A stretch of 64,000 bases of DNA from Exophiala sp. HKRS030 (GCA_023897205.1 JAHWDD010000009.1:744001-808000), one strand, 5' to 3'; counted from the stretch's first letter, positions 1-10,626 are shown. The notes: generated from the sequence alone by a model not told the origin. Translations and numbers: made by a program.

Positions 1-2909
1 AGCGATCCTTTATCAATCTCTGGAACACATTCAAGGTAGAGAGTTTGGGTCGACATACCTTCTTCGGACCCGGGGCTGTGAGACAGGCAGCTGACACAGG
101 AGCACAAGTCATGGCCGACGCAGCTGCAAATGCCGGCACAGCGCAGGCCCTGGGTGGAACAGCGCCCGCGGGTTGGGCAGCCTTCTTCGCAGAAGCATTT
201 CAAGCCAGTACATTCAAGAGCTATTGGGGCATGCTACACTACATAACCTCTAGGTGGGCTTTTACGGTCCTTGCCCTGGCCCTCATACTCAACCGGATTG
301 GGGTCTACGGCGCCGCCAGGCAGCGCATTTATCTGGATTGGCCAAAGAGACTGGCCCTTCGAATCGTGCCTATACTACTCTTCATTTCACAAATACATCA
401 ACTTCTGCAGGCAATTCGATGCCAGACCTCACCCGACTTCTCGCTCTACCGGCATGGGAATAACAGTATGTACAGTCTGCTGGATTGGTCAAAAGATGGT
501 GGTGCCCTGCATACCGTGAGCTCGGCTGTCTTGTTCGGATCTACAGATGCTAGTGCTTGTGCTGCTGTAGGCCTGAGCAGGCCATCTGCGGATGTGCGCG
601 CACCTCGAGGTTCCTTCTCCCTCCTGTGGCCATCCTTCCTACGTTTGAGCCTGTCTAACATCGTGGAGAGTTTGTCTTGTTCACTGCAACAGATCCCTGC
701 CACGACGGAGGTCGGTATGACTGTGTTCGAACACTCTCTGGCATTTGCAGAAGCAGAGACGGCATTGTCACATACCCTTGGTTTAGGTCCGTTTGGCTCG
801 TCAAAACCCTCCGACGCCAGCTCTTCAAACATGACTACACCCAATTCTCAGCCTACAATACCAGCCTCAGGCACCCTTCTTGCCTTGGCTGATGCCACTG
901 CGTCCCTGACTGGCCCTCACATTCTGGATCGGGTGAATGTGCCAGTAGAAGTTCTACTGGTAACGTTGCTCTCGTGTGGCAACTCTTTGACATCTCATGT
1001 GCTTGCTGTTATGGGCAAGCAGCGTCAATGGCGTCTAGTCAACACCGGGATCTGGGGCATGGCTTTTATGTCCTCGTTTGTCTGGGGTCTTTTCAGTACA
1101 AGCACGATGGTCAGAGGTGGCGATGATGTCGACGACCGCCCAGTCAGCAGCTTATTACATTTCCCAACGGTGGCTATTGTCGGGTTCCTTCCACACATGG
1201 CTATCCTGTTGGGTATCGGCATCTGTTTCATCATCTATCTTGTTGCACTCACTTTCACGGCAGTATCACTGGGGACAAACCCCCGAATTCCACAACCCAC
1301 CAGTCTCAAAGAGCGATTCAGCATTGCACATGACAATCTCCAAGCAGCTATTCAGACCAGAGGCATCCATATCCGTTGGTATGAGGACTTTTACACGGCC
1401 CTCCTTCGGGTCGGTTTCGCGGCTTTGACCGCCGCCTCAGAATCTGTTTTCCTCAACGAAGGCAGAGCCGTTGAAGTACGGCAATTCACTTGGATTGAGG
1501 AAGACAGACTGGATGAATTTGAAGGTGCCAGAGATGAGAAGTCGGGAACTTCAATAGGTCAGCAATTTCAGATACTTGAAGAATATGGCCTTCCATCCTC
1601 GACCCCTGGAGGTATGGACAAAGGTGGCGTCTGGGAATCTGGGTATTTTAAAGAGCGCAAGTTCGACAGAAAGGAGGGTGAGCTCGAAGCCAAAGACTCT
1701 TTTGTTTACCCCACCCCTCGAAACGGTGGAGTTGGCGCCGTACAGCGTACTACTCGATTCTATTTGTTGATGATTTATCTTCGAGGGATTCTCTTCTTGA
1801 TTGCGGGTTATGTTGGGTTCGGTGCTGGAGTCTTGCTTGATTCTTTTGGGATTACCGGTCGACCTCGTTGGCTCAGGAGATTGGTCGGTCGGTCACTCAA
1901 GAAGATGCACGATGAACGCAACAGTAACGGGAGAGGGCGTATGCTCGACTTTTGGTTGATTGCGGAGGATGGAAAGTTGACGGTACCCCTCACGGACGAC
2001 ATCGATATCGAGCCAGAAATGCGTAGACGATTGATGACTGAATTTCCCAGTGACAAAGTTGATGATTTACTCGATTCCAAATTGTATGACTGGTGGAGGT
2101 CTGGTGGATGGTTTGGCCTGAAAGACGGGAGCGGTGATTATCAACCGCCCCCTCAGCAGGATGATTTTGATGACACGACGAGTGTTATTTCCACGACTAC
2201 CGAAGCCACGACTGATCGCAGCGAGATTGGAGATGAAGACGAAGATGGATGGGAATCAGAACCCGATGGTACAAAGACACCGACGCAGACCTCTACTGGA
2301 CCAACCTGGTCGTTTGCTGGAATTGAAACCAGAGAATCGACCCCTTTCACCGACACGCCATTGGATACCACGAATCTAGCCAGACTTTTAGATCCGCAAG
2401 ATCGAGAATCACGAGACGAAGCCCGTATTCTAGCAGCTCATTTGAAAAGTGTATCGTCTGAGACTCCTGGTATCATGACACGTTCCCGCTATCAACGGGA
2501 AATGGAGCGTGAACGAGCTCGTATTCTTTTGGCTGGGAGGACACCACAAAAGCCATCTGGACACGTTCCGACGATATCCCTTTTCGACAACTCACATGTC
2601 TCCGGTCCACGGCCGTTGACCAATGCCGAAGAGGCGGAAGTGCTGGAGTCGCTGATACTGAGTCGACGAAAGGCCAAACTGCCGTCTTTACAATCTCTTC
2701 CTACTTTTGACGATGCCGATGATGAGTCACACCGGGCCGGACCAGCTTGCGTGGTATGTCAGACGTCGGGTAGGTCGATCATCGCGTGGCCTTGCCGATG
2801 TCTGATAGTATGCGAGGATTGCCGGATCAGCTTGGCATTGAATAACTTCGGAAATTGCGTGACTTGTCGAAGGGCCGTTCAGGGATTTGTGAGGTTGTAC
2901 GTGCCTTGA
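1..2909 (+). CDS. Asi1/Asi3-like RING membrane ubiquitin ligase, 5' end outside window
   Basis: Partial gene; its reading frame is open from base 3 with no initiator ATG in the window, so the true start lies upstream. The visible part has several hydrophobic segments in its N-terminal half (around residues 70-120, 300-345 and 380-410, with another near 580-610 of the roughly 965 visible residues), then a long acidic, Ser/Thr-rich region. It ends in a C-terminal RING-like domain with CVVCQ, a PCRC pair, CEDC and CVTC, finishing FVRLYVP. In yeast, proteins of this architecture (Asi1/Asi3) sit in the inner nuclear membrane and ubiquitinate mislocalised or regulatory proteins. The RING and membrane segments are seen; the Asi assignment is family knowledge, and substrates are unknown. 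No intron is evident in the visible part. Confidence 0.8.
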   Translation, partial: RSFINLWNTFKVESLGRHTFFGPGAVRQAADTGAQVMADAAANAGTAQALGGTAPAGWAAFFAEAFQASTFKSYWGMLHYITSRWAFTVLALALILNRIGVYGAARQRIYLDWPKRLALRIVPILLFISQIHQLLQAIRCQTSPDFSLYRHGNNSMYSLLDWSKDGGALHTVSSAVLFGSTDASACAAVGLSRPSADVRAPRGSFSLLWPSFLRLSLSNIVESLSCSLQQIPATTEVGMTVFEHSLAFAEAETALSHTLGLGPFGSSKPSDASSSNMTTPNSQPTIPASGTLLALADATASLTGPHILDRVNVPVEVLLVTLLSCGNSLTSHVLAVMGKQRQWRLVNTGIWGMAFMSSFVWGLFSTSTMVRGGDDVDDRPVSSLLHFPTVAIVGFLPHMAILLGIGICFIIYLVALTFTAVSLGTNPRIPQPTSLKERFSIAHDNLQAAIQTRGIHIRWYEDFYTALLRVGFAALTAASESVFLNEGRAVEVRQFTWIEEDRLDEFEGARDEKSGTSIGQQFQILEEYGLPSSTPGGMDKGGVWESGYFKERKFDRKEGELEAKDSFVYPTPRNGGVGAVQRTTRFYLLMIYLRGILFLIAGYVGFGAGVLLDSFGITGRPRWLRRLVGRSLKKMHDERNSNGRGRMLDFWLIAEDGKLTVPLTDDIDIEPEMRRRLMTEFPSDKVDDLLDSKLYDWWRSGGWFGLKDGSGDYQPPPQQDDFDDTTSVISTTTEATTDRSEIGDEDEDGWESEPDGTKTPTQTSTGPTWSFAGIETRESTPFTDTPLDTTNLARLLDPQDRESRDEARILAAHLKSVSSETPGIMTRSRYQREMERERARILLAGRTPQKPSGHVPTISLFDNSHVSGPRPLTNAEEAEVLESLILSRRKAKLPSLQSLPTFDDADDESHRAGPACVVCQTSGRSIIAWPCRCLIVCEDCRISLALNNFGNCVTCRRAVQGFVRLYVP

Positions 2910-3454
2910 CGAAGGCCAGAGATGACCTTGGTGGGAGGGATTCTCCTTCACCAATCGATATTGCTTACCTACTTATTTTAGAAAGGTTCTCCTAGTGGCT
3001 TGTGTACGAAATAGCAGAGTATGATTAACAATTCAAATCCAATATCCGTCAATGTGTTTGTATATGTTTGTACGTGTCTTATCACAGAAGGGGGAGTTGT
3101 CCCTACGAAGTAGAGGGTAGTCGAAAGGACATGTCCATTCTGTTGTTATATCTGTTCTGACTACCATCGTTCATCCTGTTCTTTTTACCCATTTCATTTT
3201 TCTTCGAATGTGTTTCTCTCTTCCATTGTAAATACTTCTAGATTTGCCAACCATCAATTCTCCCCCCTCCGTAGTATTCCTCGTCAGTAGTTGTCCTCGT
3301 TGATGGGTCATCGTGATCCCGTTCGATTCCTACCAATAAGACCACCCTCACCGTCAAAGGTCAATCAAGTTTTTTTTGGATGGGGGTGGGAGTCTTTATT
3401 TGTATGTGTATATATAAAAGTAATATCTCATATGTAGTAATCCATGTCACCGAG
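2910..3454. other. Intergenic region between convergent 3' ends
   Basis: This AT-leaning stretch lies between two genes that converge on it. It contains a T run near 3369-3376 and TATATATA-like sequence near 3410. I see no coding potential or RNA gene; it most likely holds the two 3' untranslated regions. Confidence 0.5.
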
Positions 3455-4179
3455 TTAACGTTCGAGTGGTGATTTCCCATTCATCTCCCCGACGTCCAAG
3501 GCCACCAAGAACCTACTCACCATGTTGTAAGCTCCGCAGGTGATTGTCATTTCTACGATTTCTTGATCGTCAAAACCGGCAGTCTTGAGGGATTCGAAGA
3601 TGGAGGTTGGGACGTCGATCTGTCTTGTCATGCTGTCCGCATACCTTAGAGCGGCTAGTTGTTTTGGATTTAATACCGAAGAATCAGGACCAGTGTTGTC
3701 AGGGTCGGCCAGGTCGATTGATTCTACCACCTTCATCATTTCCGAGGTGAATCCAGGTGCCGATTGTAGAATAGGTGCGTGATGGTGCCATTCGAACCAT
3801 GCTTTATTGTTCAAAGCCACTCGACATATGATGATTTCTCGAATGTCGGTCGGTAAGATACCTTGAGTACGCACGGCACCTAGGAGGGAATTCCATCCTG
3901 TATTTTTGTTTTGTTAAAAACAAACAAAACAGAAAAAAAGTGAGATGATGAATATATATATGGGTTGAAGTGTAGGACAAAAAGAGGAGGACTTTCGAAG
4001 TGTAGTGTGATAAAGTATGGAAGAGTCCAAAACTCACCATCTGCCAATTTTGGAGAATGAAAAAGTGCCTTGTCCAAAGGTAAGAGAGAACCTCCTCTTC
4101 GTAATTTGATACGTTCATAAATGGCGGCGTCTTCGGGTGAGAGACCTTCGGATGAATCTTGGACGTACGGAATTTTCAT
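3455..4179 (-). CDS. Carboxymuconolactone decarboxylase-family (AhpD-like) protein
   Basis: Two exons on the minus strand, 4179-4038 and 3897-3455, joined across a 140-nt GTGAGT...CAG intron; the product is 194 aa. The start ATG at 4179 opens MKIPYVQ. The join restores the family's continuous helix (DGWNSLLGAVRTQGILPTDIREI), followed by a WHHHAPI segment and a C-terminal helix EIVEMTITCGAYNM. This all-alpha fold is used by gamma-carboxymuconolactone decarboxylases and AhpD-type peroxidase partners. The CxxC pair of true AhpD is not seen, so a decarboxylase-like or other role is more likely. It is divergent from the metallo-beta-lactamase gene and shares the 4180-4907 promoter region, which suggests co-expression. 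The exact substrate is unknown. Confidence 0.85.
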
Positions 4180-4907
4180 TTTTCCTTTCCCCTTTCACGG
4201 TGATCTTGGTGAGAGAGTGAGAATGAGGGTGGGAGTTGGAGTGAGAATGAGGGTGGAATAAGAGTGTGGGTGATGGTCTTGATTGAGTTGCTGTTAGATC
4301 CTAACCCGGACAAGTCGATATTCTCGGATCTGGAATGGAGGCAGCTAGGTCCTCCGTAGTATTTCAATGTCCCTATCTCCAGTTCGTTGTAGTGTCCCAC
4401 AAGTTTCATTCAAAAAGTCCCGTATTGTGTGAGAGAGATGACGGGAGGAAGACAAAGGATGTGGTTCCTTTTTTCGGTTATATGATTTCTAGTTCCGAAT
4501 ATTTTACTGCCGTTCATTGCCGACATGACTTGCTGCTTCACGTCTCTCTACTATTAAGAAAATCTACCTGTGCTCCATGTTCTGTATGAGATGGAATTGC
4601 GGGGAAATATTCGACTCTAACTCCACCAGGGGGTATTCGGTAAGGGATAGAAAGGTGGAATGGCTAACAGAAAAGTATTGGAGACAGTATGATGATCATC
4701 AAGTAGCTGGTCTGTTGAATGACCTCGGGTCAAGAAATCTAGGTGGGTGAATGCATATATTTGCCATTTAACCACGACAAAGATTGCCATCTTACATCCT
4801 TGGTATCGTACATATACGAATTATACCTACGTGACAGAGAACCATCAAGTAACACCTCGGACGTGACATTGTCTTGACAAAGTAACAAGACCGAACAATC
4901 AACGAAA
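4180..4907. promoter_or_regulatory. Divergent promoter region with a 17-bp direct repeat
   Basis: This non-coding stretch separates the divergent decarboxylase-family and metallo-beta-lactamase genes. AGTGAGAATGAGGGTGG occurs at 4216-4232 and again at 4240-4256, 24 bp apart start to start, within 80 bp upstream of the minus-strand ATG. No other clear element is recognised. Confidence 0.5.
4216..4256 (+). repeat. Direct repeat, two copies of AGTGAGAATGAGGGTGG
   Basis: Two identical 17-nt copies start at 4216 and 4240 in a purine-rich tract immediately upstream of the decarboxylase-family gene. They may be a regulatory tandem or simply an expanded GA-rich leader. Confidence 0.7.
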
Positions 4908-6254
4908 ATGTCAACACCACCACCCTTTCAAATCCCCTCAGGTGCCGTAGCCAATCTATACATCATCGACACGACAGGGACGATCGAGAACCTCGGAGCA
5001 GAACATCTGGTCAAGCCGGACTTGTCTTCGTTCGCCGTCTTCCCAACTATACCCAGTTGGTCTTTTCTCATTGAAACCACCACCGCCGCCGCCGCCACCG
5101 ACTCAGGCTCCCCGAGACGAGTCTTGTTCGACCTGGGTATCCCCAAAGATATACCTGGTCTCCCGCCCAGCGTGTCAGACAGACTTGCCAACTCCGGGTA
5201 TGTCATTGAAATACCAAAGACGACGGCGGAAGTGTTGAAAGAGAGTGCCTCGTCCTTGGGCCAGAACAGGCCGTTGGAGCTCAAAGATATCGAAGCTGTC
5301 GTTTGGAGGTATGTTTCACCTAAGATGATCAGTTCATATAATCCCTCAATTTCTGGTCACTGACCTTTCTCTTGGGGATTCAAAAAACAGTCACTGGCAT
5401 TGGGATCATCAAGGTGATATACAAGAATTCCCAAACACTACCGACTTGATAGTAGGTCCGGGTTTTGGCAAGGCATTTTTACCTGCATACCCTGAAGGAC
5501 CAGAGTCACCGATCAGACAAAAAGATCTAGAGTAAGTTGGAGATATCGGGACAGTGGGATATATTGACACGGACTAACACTCATCGTTTCAACTCATCCA
5601 CACAGAGGTCGACGTTTACGAGAACTCAACTTTAGTGGCACTGACCAAAGCACAAAGATCGGCAAGATCCCAGCCATGGATTACTTTGGGGATGGATCAT
5701 TTTATCTTCTCGACACGCCGGGACACGCGGTCGGACACTTGGGAGGGCTCGTCCGCACCACAAAGAACCCCGACACTTTTGTATTCTTGGGAGGCGACCT
5801 CACGCACCACGGTGGGGAATTGAGACCTTCCGAGTTCCTCTCGCTCGAATCGGCCTCGAAGGACGTTGCTGCTTCTTCTTCTTCTTCTTCGGAAGGAGGT
5901 TCCGACCGCCAACAGGTCACGGTACAAAAGACACTAGAGTCACTTCAAACCTCGAGGGGCCGACGTGTCGATCAAGCCTTCTTCGACCCGGTCATCACGG
6001 CCGACGAACAGCAAGCACTACAGACGATCGCACGTACACAAGAGGCCGACGCGCAAGAAAATGTTTATTACATCGCCGCTCACGACTTGCCCATCAGGGA
6101 GGTTGTGGATTTCTTCCCGAACAAGGCCAACGGTTGGAAGGAGCGAGGGTGGAGAGAAAAGACTCTCTGGACTTTTCTGAGGGATTTCAGGGGTTCGTTC
6201 GAGTCCAACAAGGAAGCTTTCAGACAGGCTTATTTGCAATGTCCCGGGTGTTGA
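4908..6254 (+). CDS. Metallo-beta-lactamase-fold hydrolase
   Basis: Three exons, 4908-5308, 5391-5531 and 5606-6254, give 396 aa. The intron phases are consistent; the first junction makes Ser134 and creates the zinc motif HWHWDH (residues 135-140), the canonical HxHxDH. Later metal ligands are visible in [11 protein letters not shown], in the Asp of [10 protein letters not shown], and in the His of YYIAAHD. Family members hydrolyse lactones, thioesters, beta-lactams or phosphodiesters. The start ATG at 4908 is preceded by CAACGAAA. The neighbour is a decarboxylase-family gene in divergent orientation, so a lactone-opening role is an attractive but unproven inference. A Ser-rich insertion encoded by TCT repeats occurs near 5868-5890. 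Confidence 0.9.
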
Positions 6255-6507
6255 GAATGTACTCTCGAGTCTCGAATAAGGAAGCAATCGTTCGTTGTTC
6301 CGTACACAGTTGATTTTTAACTGAGAAGATTATTAAGACTACTCTGATATACTCTGTAAGGGCATCTACTCATATGATATATATATATAAATGTCACACC
6401 ACATTTCATCCACTCATAAAAATCAATGAAAGATTCAATCTCTTCTTTTATATCTATCTACGGAATGCCTGCACATTGGTAGTTGTGTGTGTGTGACTAC
6501 TTCTCTC

Positions 6508-7491
6508 TCATCCGTAATTACAAACCTCCGCGGTCACACCTCCGTCCACGACGAGACTCGTACCGGTGATGTAGCTCGCCGCGTCCGAGACGAGGAACAG
6601 ATTCGCATTGGCGACGTCGTTCGAAGTACCCTGTCGGCCCATGGGGACACCGTTGCCCCGTTTGTCCAGCAAACCCTGATAATCTCCCTGGTTGTACTCC
6701 GAGGCCAGCCGGGCCAACATGGGAGTGTGCATCAACCCGGGGATCACGCAGTTGATCCTGATTCCTTTGGTGGCGTACTGGACCGCGGTACATTTGGCAA
6801 AGTTGATCAGGGCGGCCTTGGTCGTCGAGTAACCGATGTGCATCTTGCCCAGGTGCCCGAAGGCGGAGATCGACCCGGTCACCGTGACCGCCCCTCCCGA
6901 TCCCTGACGCTCCATGATGGGGAAGACGTGCTTGCAGACCAAGAACGCCGAGCCGAGGTTGACGTCCAACTGCCATTGCCAGTCCTGTCGTCGGGTACGC
7001 ATCATCAGTTCAGTGCGGACTCAGGGTACGAGGGTTTCCTCCAAACTACTACTTCGAGGCTGGGGCCGTGGCATGGAACGAGGAGAGAAGGCGGCGGAGA
7101 CAAAACTTACGTCCTCGCTCATCTCAACCGGTCCTCCGGGTTTGGACGTTCCGACGTTGTTGATGAGAATGTCGATCCTACCGTGTCTGTCCATGGCGGT
7201 CTGTACCAGCCGTTCGACTTGATCTGACTTGGTCGCGTTGGCCGTCAGAACGAAAATGTCCGCGTCGGGCGTCTCCTCCAGGACACGGGATTTGGTGCGT
7301 TCGGCGTCTTGGATGTTCAGATCGCACCCTACGATCTTGACCCCGTTGCGGGCCAGGAACCGTGCCGTCGACGCACCGTTGCCCCAGATTTCGGAATCTT
7401 TGGCCTGAGGTACTTGTCCGATTCCGGTGATCAAGGCGACCTTGCCCTTCAGGTCGGGATAGATGGGCGAGTACGTCGATGGTGGTGCCAT
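6508..7491 (-). CDS. Short-chain dehydrogenase/reductase with extended cofactor loop
   Basis: Two exons on the minus strand, 7491-7111 and 6984-6508, separated by a 126-nt GTAAGT...CAG intron, encode 285 aa. It is a classical SDR: NNVG motif (around residues 112-115), catalytic Ser in VTGSIS (about 165) and YSTTK (Tyr179, Lys183), then a typical C-terminal VVDGGVTAE. The NAD(P)-binding segment is unusual: TGIG near residue 22 is separated from GNGAS by a loop of about a dozen residues, instead of the compact TGxxxGxG. An acidic residue in CDLN after beta-2 suggests NAD(H) preference. The substrate cannot be told. It lies between a hydrolase and a regulator in the metabolic block. Confidence 0.92.
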
Positions 7492-7562
7492 ATCGAGTGT
7501 TTGTCTTGATGGTTTGGACGTGGTGAGCAGAGGATCCCAAATCCCGGAGACTGGAATTTGTA

Positions 7563-7571
7563 TACGGAGTA
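7563..7571 (+). repeat. TACGGAGTA motif copy 1
   Basis: Exact copy of the recurrent 9-mer, in the SDR promoter; it extends to ATACGGAGTACT. Confidence 0.6.
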
Positions 7572-7954
7572 CTCGACTACATGACCAAAAGGTCGATTGT
7601 CATGAGTACTTCCCGACAGGCATTTTAGAGAAAGCGGAGTTGGTTTGGGGAACGAGTTGTTTCCACAACCCACCACTTGGAGATTGGGAGGTAGCCGAGG
7701 ATATCCTCACATACATGCGAGTACCGTCCAAGTCCAACGGAGTCTCAAATGTAACCAACAATGGCGGAAGACGTGTGACACTTTGCCGGTGTCGATCGTT
7801 GAAGAATATTAGGTCAAGTTCACCGCAGGCTACGGAGAACGTGCTAGTCGGAACAGAACTCGAAAGGTATATCATTCACGCACACGGTAGTAGTACAGGG
7901 GGAAAGACTGAAAGAAAACCCCAATCATTACTTGCTTTTGGCTCCTTTCCAGTT

Positions 7955-7981
7955 GCAAATGTCGCAAATGTCGCAAATGTC
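7955..7981 (+). repeat. Tandem repeat (GCAAATGTC)x3
   Basis: Three perfect head-to-tail 9-nt units, just beyond the 3' end of the minus-strand regulator gene. Confidence 0.85.
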
Positions 7982-8034
7982 AACGTCCCACATTATAGTA
8001 CACATAGGTCGACAAAACAATTGCCATTGCGTTT

Positions 8035-9708
8035 TCAAGACCTAGGTGTCACCGGGTTGTACAAGAAGAGTGGTCCGTACACCTTCCTCCGCAGCGACAG
8101 GCTGACGTTACCGCTGGGAACCTTTTCCATTTTTAGCATTTCTGCATGCGTGTCCGCATAACCAAGTAACAGGTCATTCATATTTGACGGTTCGTCATGA
8201 CCGAGAAAATGAGGATATCGCCTGGAAACATTCTGGCGTGAACGTGGAGAGTTTGGATTGGTAGGAGTATTGCCACTGACATGTTGCGTTCCTTCCTCCA
8301 ACTCGAAGACGGACTCGAGCATCTCAATGGATCGGTCGAATAGGGGTGAATATTCATGTCGAATGGGAATAAGGAGGGCTATCCTCCACAGTATTTGAAG
8401 CAGCTGCTTCTTACGCCACTCGATAATGTAATAGTGGACTGAGCGAATTTCATCGAGGTCCACCAACGAGACGTACACCCGGTAGTACATGATTTGTGCT
8501 GCATAAGTCTCTTCCCGTAGATTTCGAGCAATCGCATCGTCAAAATTGTCCAGGAGTAACATGATCAGGTCGAGAATGTGTCGGCTCAAGTCATCTTTGT
8601 AGGCCAGGGACAGCTTTTTGAGTCTATCGCGCGCCAAACGGAATGGCCCATCGGGAAGTGCGGTTCTTTCCTTGACCTGATATTCCTGCACGACGGTATT
8701 AAAGATTGGACGGCTTAGTGTTGGCGCACGAGCAGCGATGTCGCAGTATATGATCATTTGTTGGACGGACAACGGCAGATCACCAAAGGAATGGCCAAAA
8801 TGGCCAAGTAGTGCCTTGAGACCTTTGAGGTGAGCCTGCGCAGCCTCGTGATCGGCTTGGAACAGTGAACACATCATCAAGAATGCCAAACCACTCGAGA
8901 TGGGAGAAATTTGTATTCTGGATGGAGTCTGGAGAGATCGGCGGACAAGGTGTAGAGCACGGCCTGTGAGATTGTGCACAGTGGGATCTTTCTCCGATGT
9001 CAGATTCAGAGTCGTCATCAGGGTGGCATTATACGCCAGCAGAGGCAAAAGCAGAAGTTCGTCGTTCAAGTCTACGTCGGTCTGATGCGTGGGTGTCCAG
9101 TCCTGGTAGAAACGTAGAAGTGTAAAGGAGTTTGGGTGTTTCGAGAGTGTAGATGTGCGGAATGGATCGATGGCATCGGCACCTCGCAGAGGGACTGGCT
9201 TAGGCGATTGGTGTTCATTGCATATTGCGTAGAAGTGTTCGGACGTCATTTCGAAGGCCACCATGGTAAAATCATTTCGCCCTGATGCTCCATCTTGAGA
9301 AGTCGTCTTGTTCGCGTCTTCATCATCTGGAGAAAATTTTCTGAGGGTTTGGATACCCTTCTGCTTCGCTCCGCCTTTGGGAACTTTGTTCGTTGCAGCA
9401 GAGAATACAATTTGACGATCCTTTTGCTTCTTGATACCTCTATCGTTTTGCCCCTTTGGGCAGGGTTCAGGTCCGAACGTGCCGTGACGATTGCCAAGTC
9501 TCAACACTGTCCCCGCCTCCCAGGGTTTTTGTTGTTGCGGTGAGCATTTTGACGTTTTGAACAACTGCTCTCTCTGCTCTGGCGTGGCTCGGTTGCGGTA
9601 GTATTTACCGATATGAGAGCGGATGGTTGATATGGCGTGCCCTGATGTTGCCTGACTAGGGTGACTTATGTTGACCCACGCACGTGCCCCGTCTTCTTCT
9701 GGCTTCAT
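8035..9708 (-). CDS. Fungal transcription-factor-like protein without Zn cluster
   Basis: Single-exon gene of 557 aa. The N-terminus carries the AWVNISHPSQ...TIRSHIGKYYRNR motif (residues 10-40), typical of a large group of Pezizomycotina proteins with the fungal-specific transcription factor domain (PF11951/DUF3468 type). The rest is the alpha-helical regulatory domain, for example SSGLAFLMMCSLFQADHEAAQAHLKGLKALL near the middle. No Cx2Cx6C zinc cluster is present, as is common in this group, so direct DNA binding is not assured. A basic, Lys-rich segment lies at about residues 70-125. It is divergent from the D-2-hydroxyacid dehydrogenase gene, whose promoter it may control. Function otherwise unknown. 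Confidence 0.8.
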   Translation of the reverse strand: MKPEEDGARAWVNISHPSQATSGHAISTIRSHIGKYYRNRATPEQREQLFKTSKCSPQQQKPWEAGTVLRLGNRHGTFGPEPCPKGQNDRGIKKQKDRQIVFSAATNKVPKGGAKQKGIQTLRKFSPDDEDANKTTSQDGASGRNDFTMVAFEMTSEHFYAICNEHQSPKPVPLRGADAIDPFRTSTLSKHPNSFTLLRFYQDWTPTHQTDVDLNDELLLLPLLAYNATLMTTLNLTSEKDPTVHNLTGRALHLVRRSLQTPSRIQISPISSGLAFLMMCSLFQADHEAAQAHLKGLKALLGHFGHSFGDLPLSVQQMIIYCDIAARAPTLSRPIFNTVVQEYQVKERTALPDGPFRLARDRLKKLSLAYKDDLSRHILDLIMLLLDNFDDAIARNLREETYAAQIMYYRVYVSLVDLDEIRSVHYYIIEWRKKQLLQILWRIALLIPIRHEYSPLFDRSIEMLESVFELEEGTQHVSGNTPTNPNSPRSRQNVSRRYPHFLGHDEPSNMNDLLLGYADTHAEMLKMEKVPSGNVSLSLRRKVYGPLFLYNPVTPRS

Positions 9709-10626
9709 GCTAGCTTGGTTACTGACATTGAGCTTTCACAGTTGCACAGCATTATGCATGTGCTTGTTTGGCCAGTATGTCTTGACGTGCGAGTGGCAGG
9801 CGTTGAAGATCGTGGTTCATGGAAAGTGAGTACCCGCGGAGCCTCGTCTCATGTAGTCCAAGGCGCTCATGGACCGAAGCTTCGATCGTGGCGGATTTAA
9901 GGCCACCCAGCAGGAGGCGAATTTGTTGTCAGCATCTCGAGACAAAAAGGATGATCGCATGGATTACACTGATATGTACTCCGGAGTACAAGGACCCCTA
10001 ACGCAGAGAAAAAGGGCATATTGAGGGTTATGATTCTCCGGGATGTAATACGGCGGAGTTTTTGAACCACTCTCACCACTCCTTTCTCACTCACTCACAC
10101 ACATGCTCCTCCTCGCCTCTCTGTGTTCAACAACTGCAGCATGATCGAATAAGCAGAATACTTGATACCTCTGGTCGGTTAAATCAAGGTGCTGTATAAT
10201 GTCTCTGCATTCTATGGTGCCAATGCCATACTGAACATCTTCGTATGTACGGGATCCCACCGGTCAACTTCTCCGCCATCGGAGTTTTGGCCGAGCATTC
10301 AACCCCACGCCCGGGCATCGGCAATTGATACTGTCGATATGTGTGGATGGAAGAAAGTAGCTTCTACTCCAAGAAGATATATGATGTGAATTGAATTATT
10401 GCTTCTCTAGGGACAACAACAATATTCGAAACACCCAACACACATACATCAAATCTCCGAGTCAAATTCTCCTTCCTGTGACTCTGGTGTGCATATAACA
10501 TATACGTATACACCTGGCGGGACTGCTTTGACGTGTGCTGGTTCACTGACGCAATACATTTGTTATCTTGTCGGTCAATTGCCGATCTTCTTTGATATCG
10601 TTCAACGGGACATCACAGCAGGCATC
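9709..10626. promoter_or_regulatory. Divergent promoter with 16-bp palindrome
   Basis: This 0.9-kb region lies between the divergent regulator and D-2-hydroxyacid dehydrogenase genes. A perfect palindrome TGTACTCCGGAGTACA lies at 9975-9990. No convincing coding sequence is seen; several short frames are open by chance. Confidence 0.5.
9975..9990. promoter_or_regulatory. Perfect 16-bp palindrome TGTACTCCGGAGTACA
   Basis: Fully self-complementary site centred on CCGG in the divergent promoter, resembling an inverted-CGG operator for a dimeric regulator. Each half overlaps the recurrent TACTCCGTA/TACGGAGTA motif. Confidence 0.6.

Larger units (their letters stand above)
7492..8034. promoter_or_regulatory. 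SDR upstream region and regulator 3' flank
   Basis: The stretch holds the promoter of the minus-strand SDR and the 3' flank of the regulator. A TACGGAGTA motif lies at 7563-7571, about 72 bp upstream of the SDR ATG. Three tandem GCAAATGTC units lie at 7955-7981. A long plus-strand reading frame crosses here but overlaps both neighbours and is not believed to be coding. Confidence 0.5.

Noticed and set aside
6487..7227. 246-codon plus-strand frame
   Set aside because: Shadow of the SDR gene, whose minus-strand exons carry all family motifs.
7463..8161. 232-codon plus-strand frame
   Set aside because: It overlaps the SDR start and the regulator's 3' end, contains a tandem-repeat-encoded stretch and has no family signal.
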